Shown here: positions 1-6,844 of the stretch, in pieces
Numbering within the stretch: the first letter of the stretch is position 1
Layout: the number at the start of each line of letters is the position of its first letter
Origin: Desulfobacterales bacterium
GTDB taxonomy: Bacteria; Desulfobacterota; DSM-4660; Desulfatiglandales; B25-G16
Assembly (NCBI GenBank): GCA_013375385.1
Contig: JABXJY010000105.1
Coordinates: 1-8,660, forward strand
Direction of reading: 5' to 3'
Length of the DNA: 8,660 nucleotides
Made by a program: the position numbers and the translations under genes
The notes under the pieces: generated by a model
Databases searched by the model: none
The model's input: the letters and a program-made list of their open reading frames with translations, nothing else
Told to the model about the DNA's origin: nothing

Positions 1-332
1 GTGCTCGAGCTATTGATTTCGTAGGACGAGGAACTGAGCGAAAGGTTGATGTGCCATTTGAACGTGTGTGGGATGAATGTGTAGCCTGCGGTGCGTGTAC
101 TTATGTTTGTCCTACCGGTCACATTCAGAATGAGACCCATAGAGTTGCCCAGCTGAAAAGACAGTGGGGAATTCAGCGGAAATGCCGCTATATGCTTATG
201 GGTGCTGTCTCCAATAAACTATGCCCCAACAGCTATGAATGCTGGAGATGTGAATATGAGCAGAGAACAGAGTACCGCCTGGATGGGCACGCGGTGTTGG
301 CTCTAAAACCTGCCCAGAGGCAAGGTGGCTAA
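1..332 (+). CDS. NuoG/HydC-like iron-sulfur electron-transfer protein, C-terminal part (5' end outside window)
   Basis: The reading frame (codons from position 3) is open to the left edge, so the GTG at 51 is internal and the gene starts before the window. The first visible residues include RAIDFVGRGTERKV, a stretch typical of NuoG-like subunits between their two [4Fe-4S] motifs. One complete ferredoxin motif follows: C26, C29, C32 and C36 then Pro (numbered from the first full codon), ligating one [4Fe-4S] cluster. A second cysteine-rich tail contains C61 and the block C74-P-N-S-Y-E-C80-W-R-C83, which does not look like a normal ferredoxin motif. The stop TAA is at 330-332, and fdhA begins 44 bp later, so the two are probably co-transcribed. 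By analogy with formate dehydrogenase and hydrogenase loci, it likely passes electrons between FdhA and a NAD(P)- or ferredoxin-linked flavoprotein encoded further left. That role is inference, and the exact family name is uncertain. Confidence 0.75.
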   Translation, partial: ARAIDFVGRGTERKVDVPFERVWDECVACGACTYVCPTGHIQNETHRVAQLKRQWGIQRKCRYMLMGAVSNKLCPNSYECWRCEYEQRTEYRLDGHAVLALKPAQRQGG

Positions 333-357
333 TATATGATAGAATAAGAATTAGTGT

Positions 358-363
358 GGGAGG
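358..363 (+). promoter_or_regulatory. Ribosome binding site of fdhA
   Basis: GGGAGG lies 13 nt before the ATG at 377, which is long but usable. The alternative GTG at 356 has no Shine-Dalgarno sequence in front of it and would overlap this site. The ATG at 377 also begins MVNITIDGKP, the usual beginning of the [2Fe-2S] ferredoxin fold, so I prefer it. Confidence 0.55.
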
Positions 364-376
364 ACAAAAGATAGAG

Positions 377-3124
377 ATGGTAAATATTACTATTGATGGT
401 AAGCCAATCGAGGCAAGAGAAGGTTCTACAATCCTGGAGGCAGCCTTAGAGAACGGCATTGATATCCCTCATCTCTGTTATTATAAGGGCCTGAGCAGGA
501 CTGGAGCCTGTCGGCTGTGTGGGGTAAAGGTTAGGATTGGAGACCGCTGGCTCAATAAGACAGGACATGCTCCACAGTCAATGCATGTAACTGCCTGTAC
601 CACCGAGGTAGGGGAGGGAATGGATATTGTAGCTCATGATTCTGAGTTAAGAAAGGCACGGCAATTAATCATAGAGTTCCTTTTAGCGGCGAATAAACAC
701 GATTGTATGGTCTGTGAGTCGAATGGTGTATGTGAACTGCAGAGATATGCTTATGAGCTTGGTGTGGATCAAAAAAATCTGCGTTTTCCCAGTCCGGAAT
801 ATACTGAGCCTGTTGATGATTCCAGTGAAGTGATTATAAGAGACGTCAACAAATGCATACTGTGCGGAAGATGTGTGCGTGCATGTTATGAGATTCCTGT
901 TCAGAAGGTATTGAACTTCTACGGTCGAGGCGGGATTGATGATTTCTCGCCCAAGATGAACCTTATTGCTGGATTTGATCAACCATTGGGACAAACAAAC
1001 TGTGTTTCCTGCGGAGCTTGTGTGCAGGCCTGTCCCACTGGTACATTGTCAGAAAAACCGGCTCACTATAAGGGAAGGACGTGGGAATTCGACAAAGTGC
1101 GTACCATTTGCCCTTATTGCGGTGTGGGCTGCCAGATGGAATTATGGGTTAAGGACAATAAGATCGTAAGGGTTTACGGCTGTGATGATGCACCGGATAA
1201 CAAAGGTGCTTTATGTGTTAAGGGACGGTTTGGACTGGACTTTGTCAATCATCCGGACCGTTTGACCAAACCTTTGATTAAAAGAAATGGGAAATTTGAA
1301 GAAGCAGGCTGGGATGAGGCACTGGATCTGGTTGCCGATAGATTTAAGGACTTAAAGGACAAATACGGCGGTGATGCTCTGGCAGGTCTTTCCTCCGCCA
1401 AGTGCACTAATGAGGAGAATTACCTTTTTCAAAAGCTCATTCGCACCTGTTTCGGCACCAATAATGTTGACCACTGTGCCCGGCTTTGACACAGCTCCAC
1501 GGTCGCCGGTCTGGTGATGGCATTCGGTAGCGGAGCAATGACCAATTCCGTCCGGGATTGTGTGGAAAAGGCAGATGTTATTCTGGTTATTGGCTCCAAT
1601 ACTACCGAACAGCACCCAGTAATGGGCTATCTCATCAAACATGTTGTGGAATATAGTGATACAAGGCTTATCGTGGCAGACCCAAGAAAAGTAGAGCTTA
1701 CGGAATATGCGGATATATGGTTGAGACATAGATGCGGAACGGATGTGGCACTGCTCAATGGTCTCATGAATGTCGTTCTAAACGAGGACCTCTATGACCA
1801 TCAATTTGTAGAGAATCGCACGGAAAACTTTGAGGAGCTGAAAGAAGTAGTCTCTAAGTATACACCGGAAAAAACAGAGGAGATCACCGGTGTTCCAAAA
1901 GGAGAGATTATAGGGGCGGCAAGACTTTATGCAGAAGCAGGCAGGGCCTCCATCCTCTATTCCATGGGTATAACCCAGCATACAACAGGAACGGATAACG
2001 TCTTGTCTGTTGCTAATTTGGCTATGCTTACCGGCAACGTAGGAGAGGAAGGTACCGGCGTTAATCCTCTGCGTGGACAGAACAATGTTCAGGGTGCCTG
2101 TGACATGGGTGCTTTACCTCCACTTTTGCCCGGTTATCAGGTAATCGCTGTTCCTGAGGTGAGAGAGAAATTCGAGAAGGCATGGGGAATAGAACTCCCC
2201 TCAGGTGGAGGACTGACCGTGGTGGAGATGATGAATGCAGCCAGTGAAGGGAAGGTAAAGGGGATGTATATCATGGGCGAAAACCCCATGTTGAGCGATC
2301 CCGATATCCGTCATGTGGAGGAGGGATTAAAAAACCTGGAGTTTCTGGTGGTGCAGGATATCTTCCTGACGGAGACAGCTGAACTTGCGGATGTTGTTTT
2401 CCCTGGTGCATGTTTCGCCGAGAAAGACGGAACAGTTACCAATACCTGCAGGCGGGTCCAACTGCTGCACAAAGCAGTTAATCCCCCGGGAGAAAGCAAG
2501 CAGGACTGGGAGATCATCTGTGAAGTCAGTAAAAGGATGGGCTATTCAGAGTCTTACGCTTCACCCAGGGAAATAATGGAAGAGATCGCTTCCTTGACCC
2601 CCTCTTACGGTGGTATCCACTACGACAGGCTGGAAAGTGGCGAGGGTCTGCAATGGCCCTGTCCGGACCGGAAGCATCCAGGCACACCTATACTGCACAA
2701 GGGAACCTTCACCAGAGGAAAGGGGCTGTTTGCAGGCGTAGAATACAAACCGCCCGAAGAACTGCCGGACAAAAACTATCCATTTACACTTACTACCGGC
2801 AGGCTGCTCTATCATTTCCATACCGCTACCATGACCAGACGTTCGAAACCATTGAGCGCTATTGTGCCGGAAGGGTTTGTAGAGATAAACCCGGATGATG
2901 CGAAGAAATCAGGGATAAGAGATGAGGATTTAGTGGAGGTGAGCTCAAGAAGGGGAAAAATCCAGACAAGAGCCAGGGTTACAGATAAAGTTGCATCCGG
3001 GACTATATTTATGACCTTTCACTTTGCTGAGGGGGCAGCAAATAGGCTGACTAATTCAGCACTTGATCCCATAGCTAAAATACCAGAATTCAAGGTCTGT
3101 GCGGTGAGGATTGAGAAGGTGTAG
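377..3124 (+). CDS. fdhA: Formate dehydrogenase, catalytic (alpha) subunit, selenocysteine-containing, NuoG-like N-terminus
   Basis: This subunit oxidises formate to CO2 (or the reverse) at a molybdenum or tungsten bis-pyranopterin centre. The product is 915 residues, counting Sec at 371, which is encoded by TGA 1487-1489. Domains in order: [2Fe-2S] ferredoxin (C34, C45, C48, C74); His-Cys [4Fe-4S] motif (H108, C110, C113, C119); two ferredoxin [4Fe-4S] motifs (C160/163/166/170 and C209/212/215/219); the proximal [4Fe-4S] site (C245, C248, C252, C280) with K282 next to it; the pterin-binding core; and a C-terminal MopB domain from about residue 798 with the TTGR motif. The active site reads DHCARL-Sec-HSSTVAGL, matching the Sec-His pair of E. 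coli FdhF. No Tat signal is present, so the enzyme is cytoplasmic. Five Fe-S clusters plus the accessory upstream protein suggest a soluble NAD(P)- or ferredoxin-linked complex. A separate ORF starting at 1514 would be an artefact of the UGA. The GTG at 356 would add seven residues. Confidence 0.95.
1487..1520 (+). other. Selenocysteine UGA codon and SECIS-like hairpin in fdhA
   Basis: TGA at 1487-1489 is in frame with FdhA on both sides and falls at the active-site Sec/Cys position. Downstream, 1503-1507 pairs with 1513-1517 (five pairs, one G-U) and closes the loop GGTCT at 1508-1512. The stem can extend through 1497-1499 with 1518-1520 across a 3-nt bulge, or alternatively 1494-1498 can pair perfectly with 1532-1536. 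The loop starts 18 nt after the UGA, the same spacing and loop sequence as I recall for E. coli fdhF. This is the element SelB binds to deliver Sec-tRNA. The organism must therefore carry selABCD genes, which are not in this window. Confidence 0.9.
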
Positions 3125-3174
3125 AGACTGTTTGCCGCAGGGACCAGAAGGACGCAGAAAGGAAACATTCATAA

Positions 3175-3240
3175 CTTGGCCTGCCTTTAGGCGGGCAAGC
3201 AAAAAGCTTCGCAGCTCTCTGGGCGCTCGCAATGATATCA
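3175..3240. repeat. GC-rich hairpin and probable degenerate interspersed repeat
   Basis: GCCTGCC (3179-3185) and GGCGGGC (3190-3196) form a 7-bp stem with one G-U pair around the loop TTTA. Three more pairs, 3175-3177 with 3197-3199, can follow across a bulged G. Just downstream, AAGC-AAAAA-GCTT (3197-3209) is a second small palindrome. The segment ending in GCTCGCAATGATATC resembles, read on the minus strand, the ATTGCGAGCG start of short dispersed palindromic repeats seen in many bacterial genomes. No T run follows the hairpin, so I do not call it an intrinsic terminator, although it could act as a transcript-stabilising or Rho-linked 3' structure. The link to a repeat family rests on memory and is tentative. 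Confidence 0.35.
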
Positions 3241-3400
3241 GTAATTTGTTTAGCTTAAAGTATTTAATTGCCAATATTGCACCTAGTTCACTATAAACAA
3301 TGCCGATTATCAAGAAAAATATAAGAGCCCATCCGCTAAACAGATACTCGCCTGCTGAATAGACGAATACCAAACTCAGAGGTACGTAAGATTTAGAGCT
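3234..3400 (-). pseudogene. Possible remnant of a membrane-protein gene (C-terminal fragment)
   Basis: On the minus strand the frame from 3400 down to about 3234 reads as a plausible membrane segment, including GWALIFFLIIGIVYSELGA followed by ILAIKYFKLNKL. It is bounded upstream by a stop at 3401-3403 and downstream it runs into the repeat-like sequence. In an adjacent frame, 3384-3450 also reads protein-like (for example LCEDKLIHRIVSEALN), which would fit a frameshifted remnant. No start codon with a ribosome binding site, no recognisable family and no intact gene are visible. It could equally be a chance hydrophobic translation of AT-rich DNA. Confidence 0.25.
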
Positions 3401-3470
3401 TCAGATACGATCCGGTGAATCAATTTGTCCTCACAGAGAAGTATGCATGACAGAATATACCTAAGAGATC

Positions 3471-3599
3471 ATGAACGCCAACATAAGGCTTGGTCGTGGC
3501 ACGTCTTTTCTATGTCAGATTTTTCCTATTGACAAGAAAATGGCTCTTCTGTATACATTGGCAGCATTGAAAAAAACCTATCCTCAGTATCGGATATGA
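3471..3599 (+). CDS. Candidate small ORF (42 residues) overlapping the start of the RsbRD-N gene
   Basis: ATG at 3471 opens 42 codons without a stop, ending at TGA 3597-3599. The stop overlaps the ATG (3596-3598) of the next gene as ATGA, a layout typical of translational coupling. The product is basic and its C-terminal half (KKMALLYTLAALKK, then TYPQYRI) could form an amphipathic helix; it has one cysteine. A weak purine-rich stretch, AAGAGA at 3463-3468, lies just before the ATG. A shorter version could start at ATG 3540 (19 residues), which would lie within or after the predicted promoter. The downstream gene lacks a good ribosome binding site of its own, which favours coupling. I recognise no family, and chance is a real possibility at this length. 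Confidence 0.3.
   Translation: MNANIRLGRGTSFLCQIFPIDKKMALLYTLAALKKTYPQYRI
3529..3557 (+). promoter_or_regulatory. Candidate sigma-70-type promoter for the dsr operon
   Basis: TTGACA (3529-3534) is a perfect -35 box. A 17-bp spacer follows, then TATACA (3552-3557), which matches four of the six -10 consensus positions. Initiation would fall near 3564 and give a leader of about 30 nt before the ATG at 3596. The site lies where a promoter for the RsbRD-N/dsrMKJOP unit is expected. It also lies inside the candidate small ORF 3471-3599, so the full ORF and this promoter as the only one cannot both be right. Confidence 0.55.
3579..3596 (+). promoter_or_regulatory. Inverted repeat overlapping the start of the RsbRD-N gene
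   Basis: TATCC (3579-3583) and GGATA (3592-3596) form a 5-bp inverted repeat with an 8-nt gap, ending on the A of the start codon. No clear Shine-Dalgarno sequence is present here. It could be a small operator half-site pair or a weak hairpin that limits initiation. It is short enough to be chance. Confidence 0.2.
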
Positions 3600-4135
3600 A
3601 ACTTGATAGCCTCTTATCAGAAAAAAAATTCTCTATCTTAGAGAGGTGGTTCAATCTCATACTGGAGAGTTATTCCGCTGATACCCAGAGTTTTTTGAAA
3701 AGGGAAAAGGATCGCTTTGACAATCCGGTGGCATACGAGTTCGGCCAGGGAATAGAGGGTATCTATGAGGCACTCCTGCACGGAATGGATCGTGACAGAG
3801 TCTCTTCTTTTCTTGACAGAATTATCAGCATTAGGGCAATTCAGGACTTTTCTCCCTCCGGAGCCATTGCCTTCATTTTCCTGCTAAAGAAGGTAATCAG
3901 AGAAGAATTGGAAAGGGAGGCCCGGGAAAATGGGATCTCTGAGGAGTTGATAGAACTTGAGTCCAGAATAGACGGATTGGCTCTTTTATCTTTTGATATA
4001 TACATGAAGCGCCGGGAGAAGCTCTACGAGATCAGGGTAAATGAGGTAAAAAATAGGGTGAGCGGGCTACTGCGACGTGCAGGTCTGATATCTGAGCTGG
4101 AGGAGAAACCGGACCCTAAAAAGAGAAAACATTGA
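3596..4135 (+). CDS. RsbRD N-terminal-domain protein, conserved companion of dsrMKJOP
   Basis: The 179-residue soluble protein is all-helical in appearance. Residues 1 to about 105 match the RsbRD N-terminal (RsbT co-antagonist) domain. Seen features are an early LERW motif, DRFDNPVAYEFGQG near residue 40, and IRAIQDFSPSGAIAFIFLLKKVIREEL near residues 78-104. In stressosome proteins this globin-like sensory domain is followed by a STAS domain, but here there is none. Instead the chain continues as a charged, probably coiled-coil helix (KRREKLYEIRVNEVKNRVSGLL) and ends in a Lys/Arg-rich tail. From general knowledge, such genes occur upstream of dsrM in sulfate reducers. The function is unknown; sensing or assembly linked to the Dsr complex is inference. 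dsrM starts 28 bp after the stop. The ATG at 3596 fits the domain's normal beginning but lacks a good ribosome binding site. Confidence 0.8.
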   Translation: MKLDSLLSEKKFSILERWFNLILESYSADTQSFLKREKDRFDNPVAYEFGQGIEGIYEALLHGMDRDRVSSFLDRIISIRAIQDFSPSGAIAFIFLLKKVIREELEREARENGISEELIELESRIDGLALLSFDIYMKRREKLYEIRVNEVKNRVSGLLRRAGLISELEEKPDPKKRKH

Positions 4136-4163
4136 GAGTTTAAATGTAACGAGGTGAGGGCGC

Positions 4164-5201
4164 ATGGGCTTTAATCTTGCTTGCTACTTTTCACTTTTTG
4201 CGGTCATAGTGCTGGTTCTCGTTCCCTTCGTGGGAGCTGCGGCAGGCTGGCACGTCATTTTTGGCATTGTCATACCCTATTTGGCCGGTTTCATCTTCCT
4301 TGCAGGGCTTATCTATCGTATTGTCAAGTGGGCACGTACGCCTGTACCATACCGTATACCCACAACCTGCGGACAGAACAGATCTCTCCCCTGGATCAGA
4401 AGAAGTCTCAGGGATAAACTTGAAAACCCTGAAAACACAATCCACGTTATAGGTCGGATGGCCCTGGAAGTGCTCTTCTTTCGTAGCCTGTTCAGGAACT
4501 TGAGAACTGAACTAAGACCATGGCGAGAGTACCCAGAGGGTGGAAGACTTCTCTATTGGTCAACCAAGTGGCTCTGGATTGGGGCAATAGCATTTCACTA
4601 TTCCTTCCTTGTCGTTTTGTCAAGACACCTTAAGTTCTTCACCGAGCCCGTGCCCTTCTTTGTGCCTTTCGTTGAAAGTGTTGATAGCTTCTTCCAGATA
4701 TACGTGCCGGCAGTCTACATGAGCGGCATAGTCCTTTTGGCCGCCCTGATCTACCTCCTGGTTAGAAGAATTGCTGATCCAAAGCTACACTATCTCTCCC
4801 TTGCCGCTGATTACTTCCCTCTCTTTCTGATCCTGGGTATTGGAATCAGTGGAGTCCTCATGCGATACTTTTTCAAGGTGGATATTGTTGCTGTAAAGCA
4901 ACTGGCCGTGGCACTGGTCACTTTTCATCCCACGGTACCGGAGGGGATAGGTGTAATTTTTTATATCCATCTTTTTCTGGTGAGCACGCTTCTTGCCTAC
5001 TTTCCCTCTAGCAAGCTGGTCCACATGGCAGGGATCTTCTTTAGCATGACAAGGAATATGGCAGGTAACAACCGGGCGATCAGGCACATCAATCCCTGGG
5101 AATACCCTGTTAGAGTCTTTTCGTATATGGACCAAGAGAATATGTTTAGAAAACAAATGAAAGCGGCTGGAATACCACTAGAAAAGGATACAGAGGAGTA
5201 A
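4164..5201 (+). CDS. dsrM: Sulfite reduction-associated complex membrane protein DsrM (cytochrome b, NarI-like)
   Basis: The 345-residue integral membrane subunit of DsrMKJOP is predicted to bind heme b and exchange electrons with menaquinone, passing them to DsrK on the cytoplasmic face. About six membrane segments are visible, near residues 5-25, 29-52, 134-156, 180-200, 216-236 and 262-283. Histidines placed in or next to them (H145, H155, H269, H287) are candidate heme ligands. The loop after the second segment carries PYRIPTTCGQ (C69), which I recall as typical of DsrM. The polar C-terminus is presumably cytoplasmic. The start ATG is preceded by a strong GAGGTGA site (4151-4157). dsrK follows after 5 bp. 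The combination with dsrK, J, O and P makes the assignment firm; the heme-ligand assignment is inferred. Confidence 0.93.
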   Translation: MGFNLACYFSLFAVIVLVLVPFVGAAAGWHVIFGIVIPYLAGFIFLAGLIYRIVKWARTPVPYRIPTTCGQNRSLPWIRRSLRDKLENPENTIHVIGRMALEVLFFRSLFRNLRTELRPWREYPEGGRLLYWSTKWLWIGAIAFHYSFLVVLSRHLKFFTEPVPFFVPFVESVDSFFQIYVPAVYMSGIVLLAALIYLLVRRIADPKLHYLSLAADYFPLFLILGIGISGVLMRYFFKVDIVAVKQLAVALVTFHPTVPEGIGVIFYIHLFLVSTLLAYFPSSKLVHMAGIFFSMTRNMAGNNRAIRHINPWEYPVRVFSYMDQENMFRKQMKAAGIPLEKDTEE

Positions 5202-5206
5202 GAAAA

Positions 5207-6832
5207 ATGCCAGAGGTTCCAAAACCGGAAGAATTAATGAAGATAGATTACAGACCTCCAGAAAGGCCGTGGATGGAGACAAAGCCTGAATTCAGAGGGG
5301 GCAGGTTTTGCAATGCTGCAAGTCCAAAATGGCTTGAGGCGCTTGATTACCCATATGCAAGGACATGGTCAGTGACCGATGAGGACTGGAACCTTCCTGA
5401 GAATTGGAAGGATATAGTCTTAGAAAGCATGCATGACCGGCTTAATAGATTCCGTTCTTTGCGGCTGTTTTTTGATATCTGTGTGAGGTGTGGTGCCTGC
5501 GCTGATAAATGTCACTACTTTATCGGAAGTGGGGATCCAAAGAATATGCCTGTTCTCAGGGCAGAGCTTCTAAGATCGGTATATCGAAGGTATTATACAG
5601 TCGCAGGAAAGCTTCTTGGGAAGCTTGCTGGGGCAAGAGAACTCACAGAGGATGTGTTGAAGGAGTGGTTTTATTATCTGTACCAGTGCACCGAATGCCG
5701 TCGCTGCTCGGTTTTCTGCCCTTATGGCATCGATATGGCTGAACTTACCATATTGGGGAGGGAACTTCTTAGTTCGGTTGGCATAAACACCGAGTGGGTT
5801 ATGGCATCTGTGGGAAGCTGTTATAGAACAGGAAATCATATCGGTGCTCCGCCCCATGCATACAAGGATATGATTGACTTTTTCTGCGACGAGTGTGAGG
5901 AGGTGACGGGGATAAGGCCTCGTCCGAGCTTTAACAGGAAGGGGGCTGAGATCCTCTTTGTTGCCCCTTCTGGCGATTACTTCGCTGATCCCGGCACTTA
6001 CACCTTTATGGGCTATCTCTTGCTTTTCGAGTATCTTGACCTTGACTATACCATAAGCGGCTACGCCTCTGAGGGGGGAAACTTTGGTTATTTTATCTCG
6101 CATGAGATGGGCAAAAGGCTTAACTACAAGATATACTCTGAGGCCAAGAGGCTTGGGGTAAAATGGATCCTGGGAGGAGAATGCGGTCACATGTGGAGGG
6201 TCCTCAATCAGTATATGGACACCTGGAATGGCCCTGCTGACTTCCTTGAGGAACCGGTCTCCCCCATAACCGACACAAGATTTGAGAATGCAAAATCCAC
6301 AAAGATGGTTCACGTCACCGAGTTTACTGCTGACCTTATCAAGCACGGTAAATTGAAACTGGATAAAAGTAGAAATGACCATATAGTACTAACCTACCAT
6401 GACTCCTGCAACCCAGCCAGGGCCATGGGACTCTTTGAGGAACCACGCTATATCATGAGGAATGTCTGCAACAACTTCTACGAGATGCCCCAGAATACCA
6501 TAAGGGAGAGCACATTCTGTTGTGGGAGTGGAAGTGGCCTTAATGCAGACGAGCTTCTGGAGGTGAGGATGAGGGGGGGGCTCCCGAGGGCAAATGCCGT
6601 GAGGTATGTTCACGAAAAGCATGGGGTGAACCACCTTGGCTGTATTTGTGCCATTGATAGGGCAGTGCTTCCACCACTGCTGGAGTACTGGGGCCTCGAT
6701 GTGGAGATCACAGGCATTCATGAGATGGTGGCAAACGCCCTGGTGTTTCCGGGGGAGAAGAAGAAAACGGTAGATCTGCGTGACAGGACCCTCAAGGGAG
6801 TGGAGCCAGAAGAAATAGAGGAGGAGGAATAG
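5207..6832 (+). CDS. dsrK: DsrK, HdrD-like catalytic iron-sulfur subunit of DsrMKJOP
   Basis: The 541-residue cytoplasmic subunit is related to heterodisulfide reductase HdrD and is thought to reduce the DsrC trisulfide or disulfide with electrons from DsrM. Two ferredoxin [4Fe-4S] motifs are seen: C92, C95, C98, C102 and C161, C164, C167, C171. The second half holds two CCG-like domains. The first is degenerate, keeping only C326 in GGECGHMW. The second keeps YHDSC401, F-C438-C439-G and a final C479-I-C481-AID, consistent with a catalytic non-cubane [4Fe-4S] cluster. The acidic C-terminus ends EEIEEEE. The ATG at 5207 has GAGGAG (5193-5198) eight nt before it. dsrJ starts 12 bp after the stop. 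The last cysteine motif is C-x-C rather than the CxxC of the general CCG consensus. The family identity is clear from the whole sequence. Confidence 0.95.
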   Translation: MPEVPKPEELMKIDYRPPERPWMETKPEFRGGRFCNAASPKWLEALDYPYARTWSVTDEDWNLPENWKDIVLESMHDRLNRFRSLRLFFDICVRCGACADKCHYFIGSGDPKNMPVLRAELLRSVYRRYYTVAGKLLGKLAGARELTEDVLKEWFYYLYQCTECRRCSVFCPYGIDMAELTILGRELLSSVGINTEWVMASVGSCYRTGNHIGAPPHAYKDMIDFFCDECEEVTGIRPRPSFNRKGAEILFVAPSGDYFADPGTYTFMGYLLLFEYLDLDYTISGYASEGGNFGYFISHEMGKRLNYKIYSEAKRLGVKWILGGECGHMWRVLNQYMDTWNGPADFLEEPVSPITDTRFENAKSTKMVHVTEFTADLIKHGKLKLDKSRNDHIVLTYHDSCNPARAMGLFEEPRYIMRNVCNNFYEMPQNTIRESTFCCGSGSGLNADELLEVRMRGGLPRANAVRYVHEKHGVNHLGCICAIDRAVLPPLLEYWGLDVEITGIHEMVANALVFPGEKKKTVDLRDRTLKGVEPEEIEEEE

Positions 6833-6844
6833 GGAGGGTGCATA

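Larger units (their letters stand above)
3125..3470. other. Intergenic region between the fdhA and dsr clusters, no convincing gene
   Basis: About 350 bp after the fdhA stop without a well-supported gene. It contains a GC-rich hairpin near 3175-3199 and a possible repeat remnant up to about 3240. From there to about 3400 the minus strand reads like a decayed membrane-protein end. I see no classical terminator (hairpin followed by a T run) after fdhA on the + strand. No tRNA, CRISPR or insertion-sequence ends are visible. Confidence 0.6.

Noticed and set aside
51..332. Complete 93-residue ferredoxin starting at GTG 51
   Set aside because: The frame is open to the window edge and the residues before 51 match the NuoG-like family, so this is a fragment of a larger gene.
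356..376. GTG start for fdhA at 356
   Set aside because: It has no ribosome binding site upstream and overlaps the GGGAGG that serves ATG 377, and the extra residues do not belong to the ferredoxin fold.
1487..1489. Nonsense mutation making fdhA a pseudogene
   Set aside because: The UGA is at the known Sec position, the frame continues for 544 codons with full conservation, and a SECIS-like hairpin follows.
3179..3196. Intrinsic terminator of fdhA
   Set aside because: The hairpin is strong but is followed by AAGCAAAAAGC rather than a T run on the + strand, and there is no T run in the other direction either.
3111..3296. 61-residue + strand open frame after fdhA
   Set aside because: It overlaps the fdhA end and the hairpin/repeat-like DNA, is rich in Arg and Ser with no family features, and lacks a ribosome binding site.
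5570..6382. 270-residue minus-strand open frame
   Set aside because: It is antisense to dsrK, shows no recognisable motifs and is explained by codon bias of the real gene.
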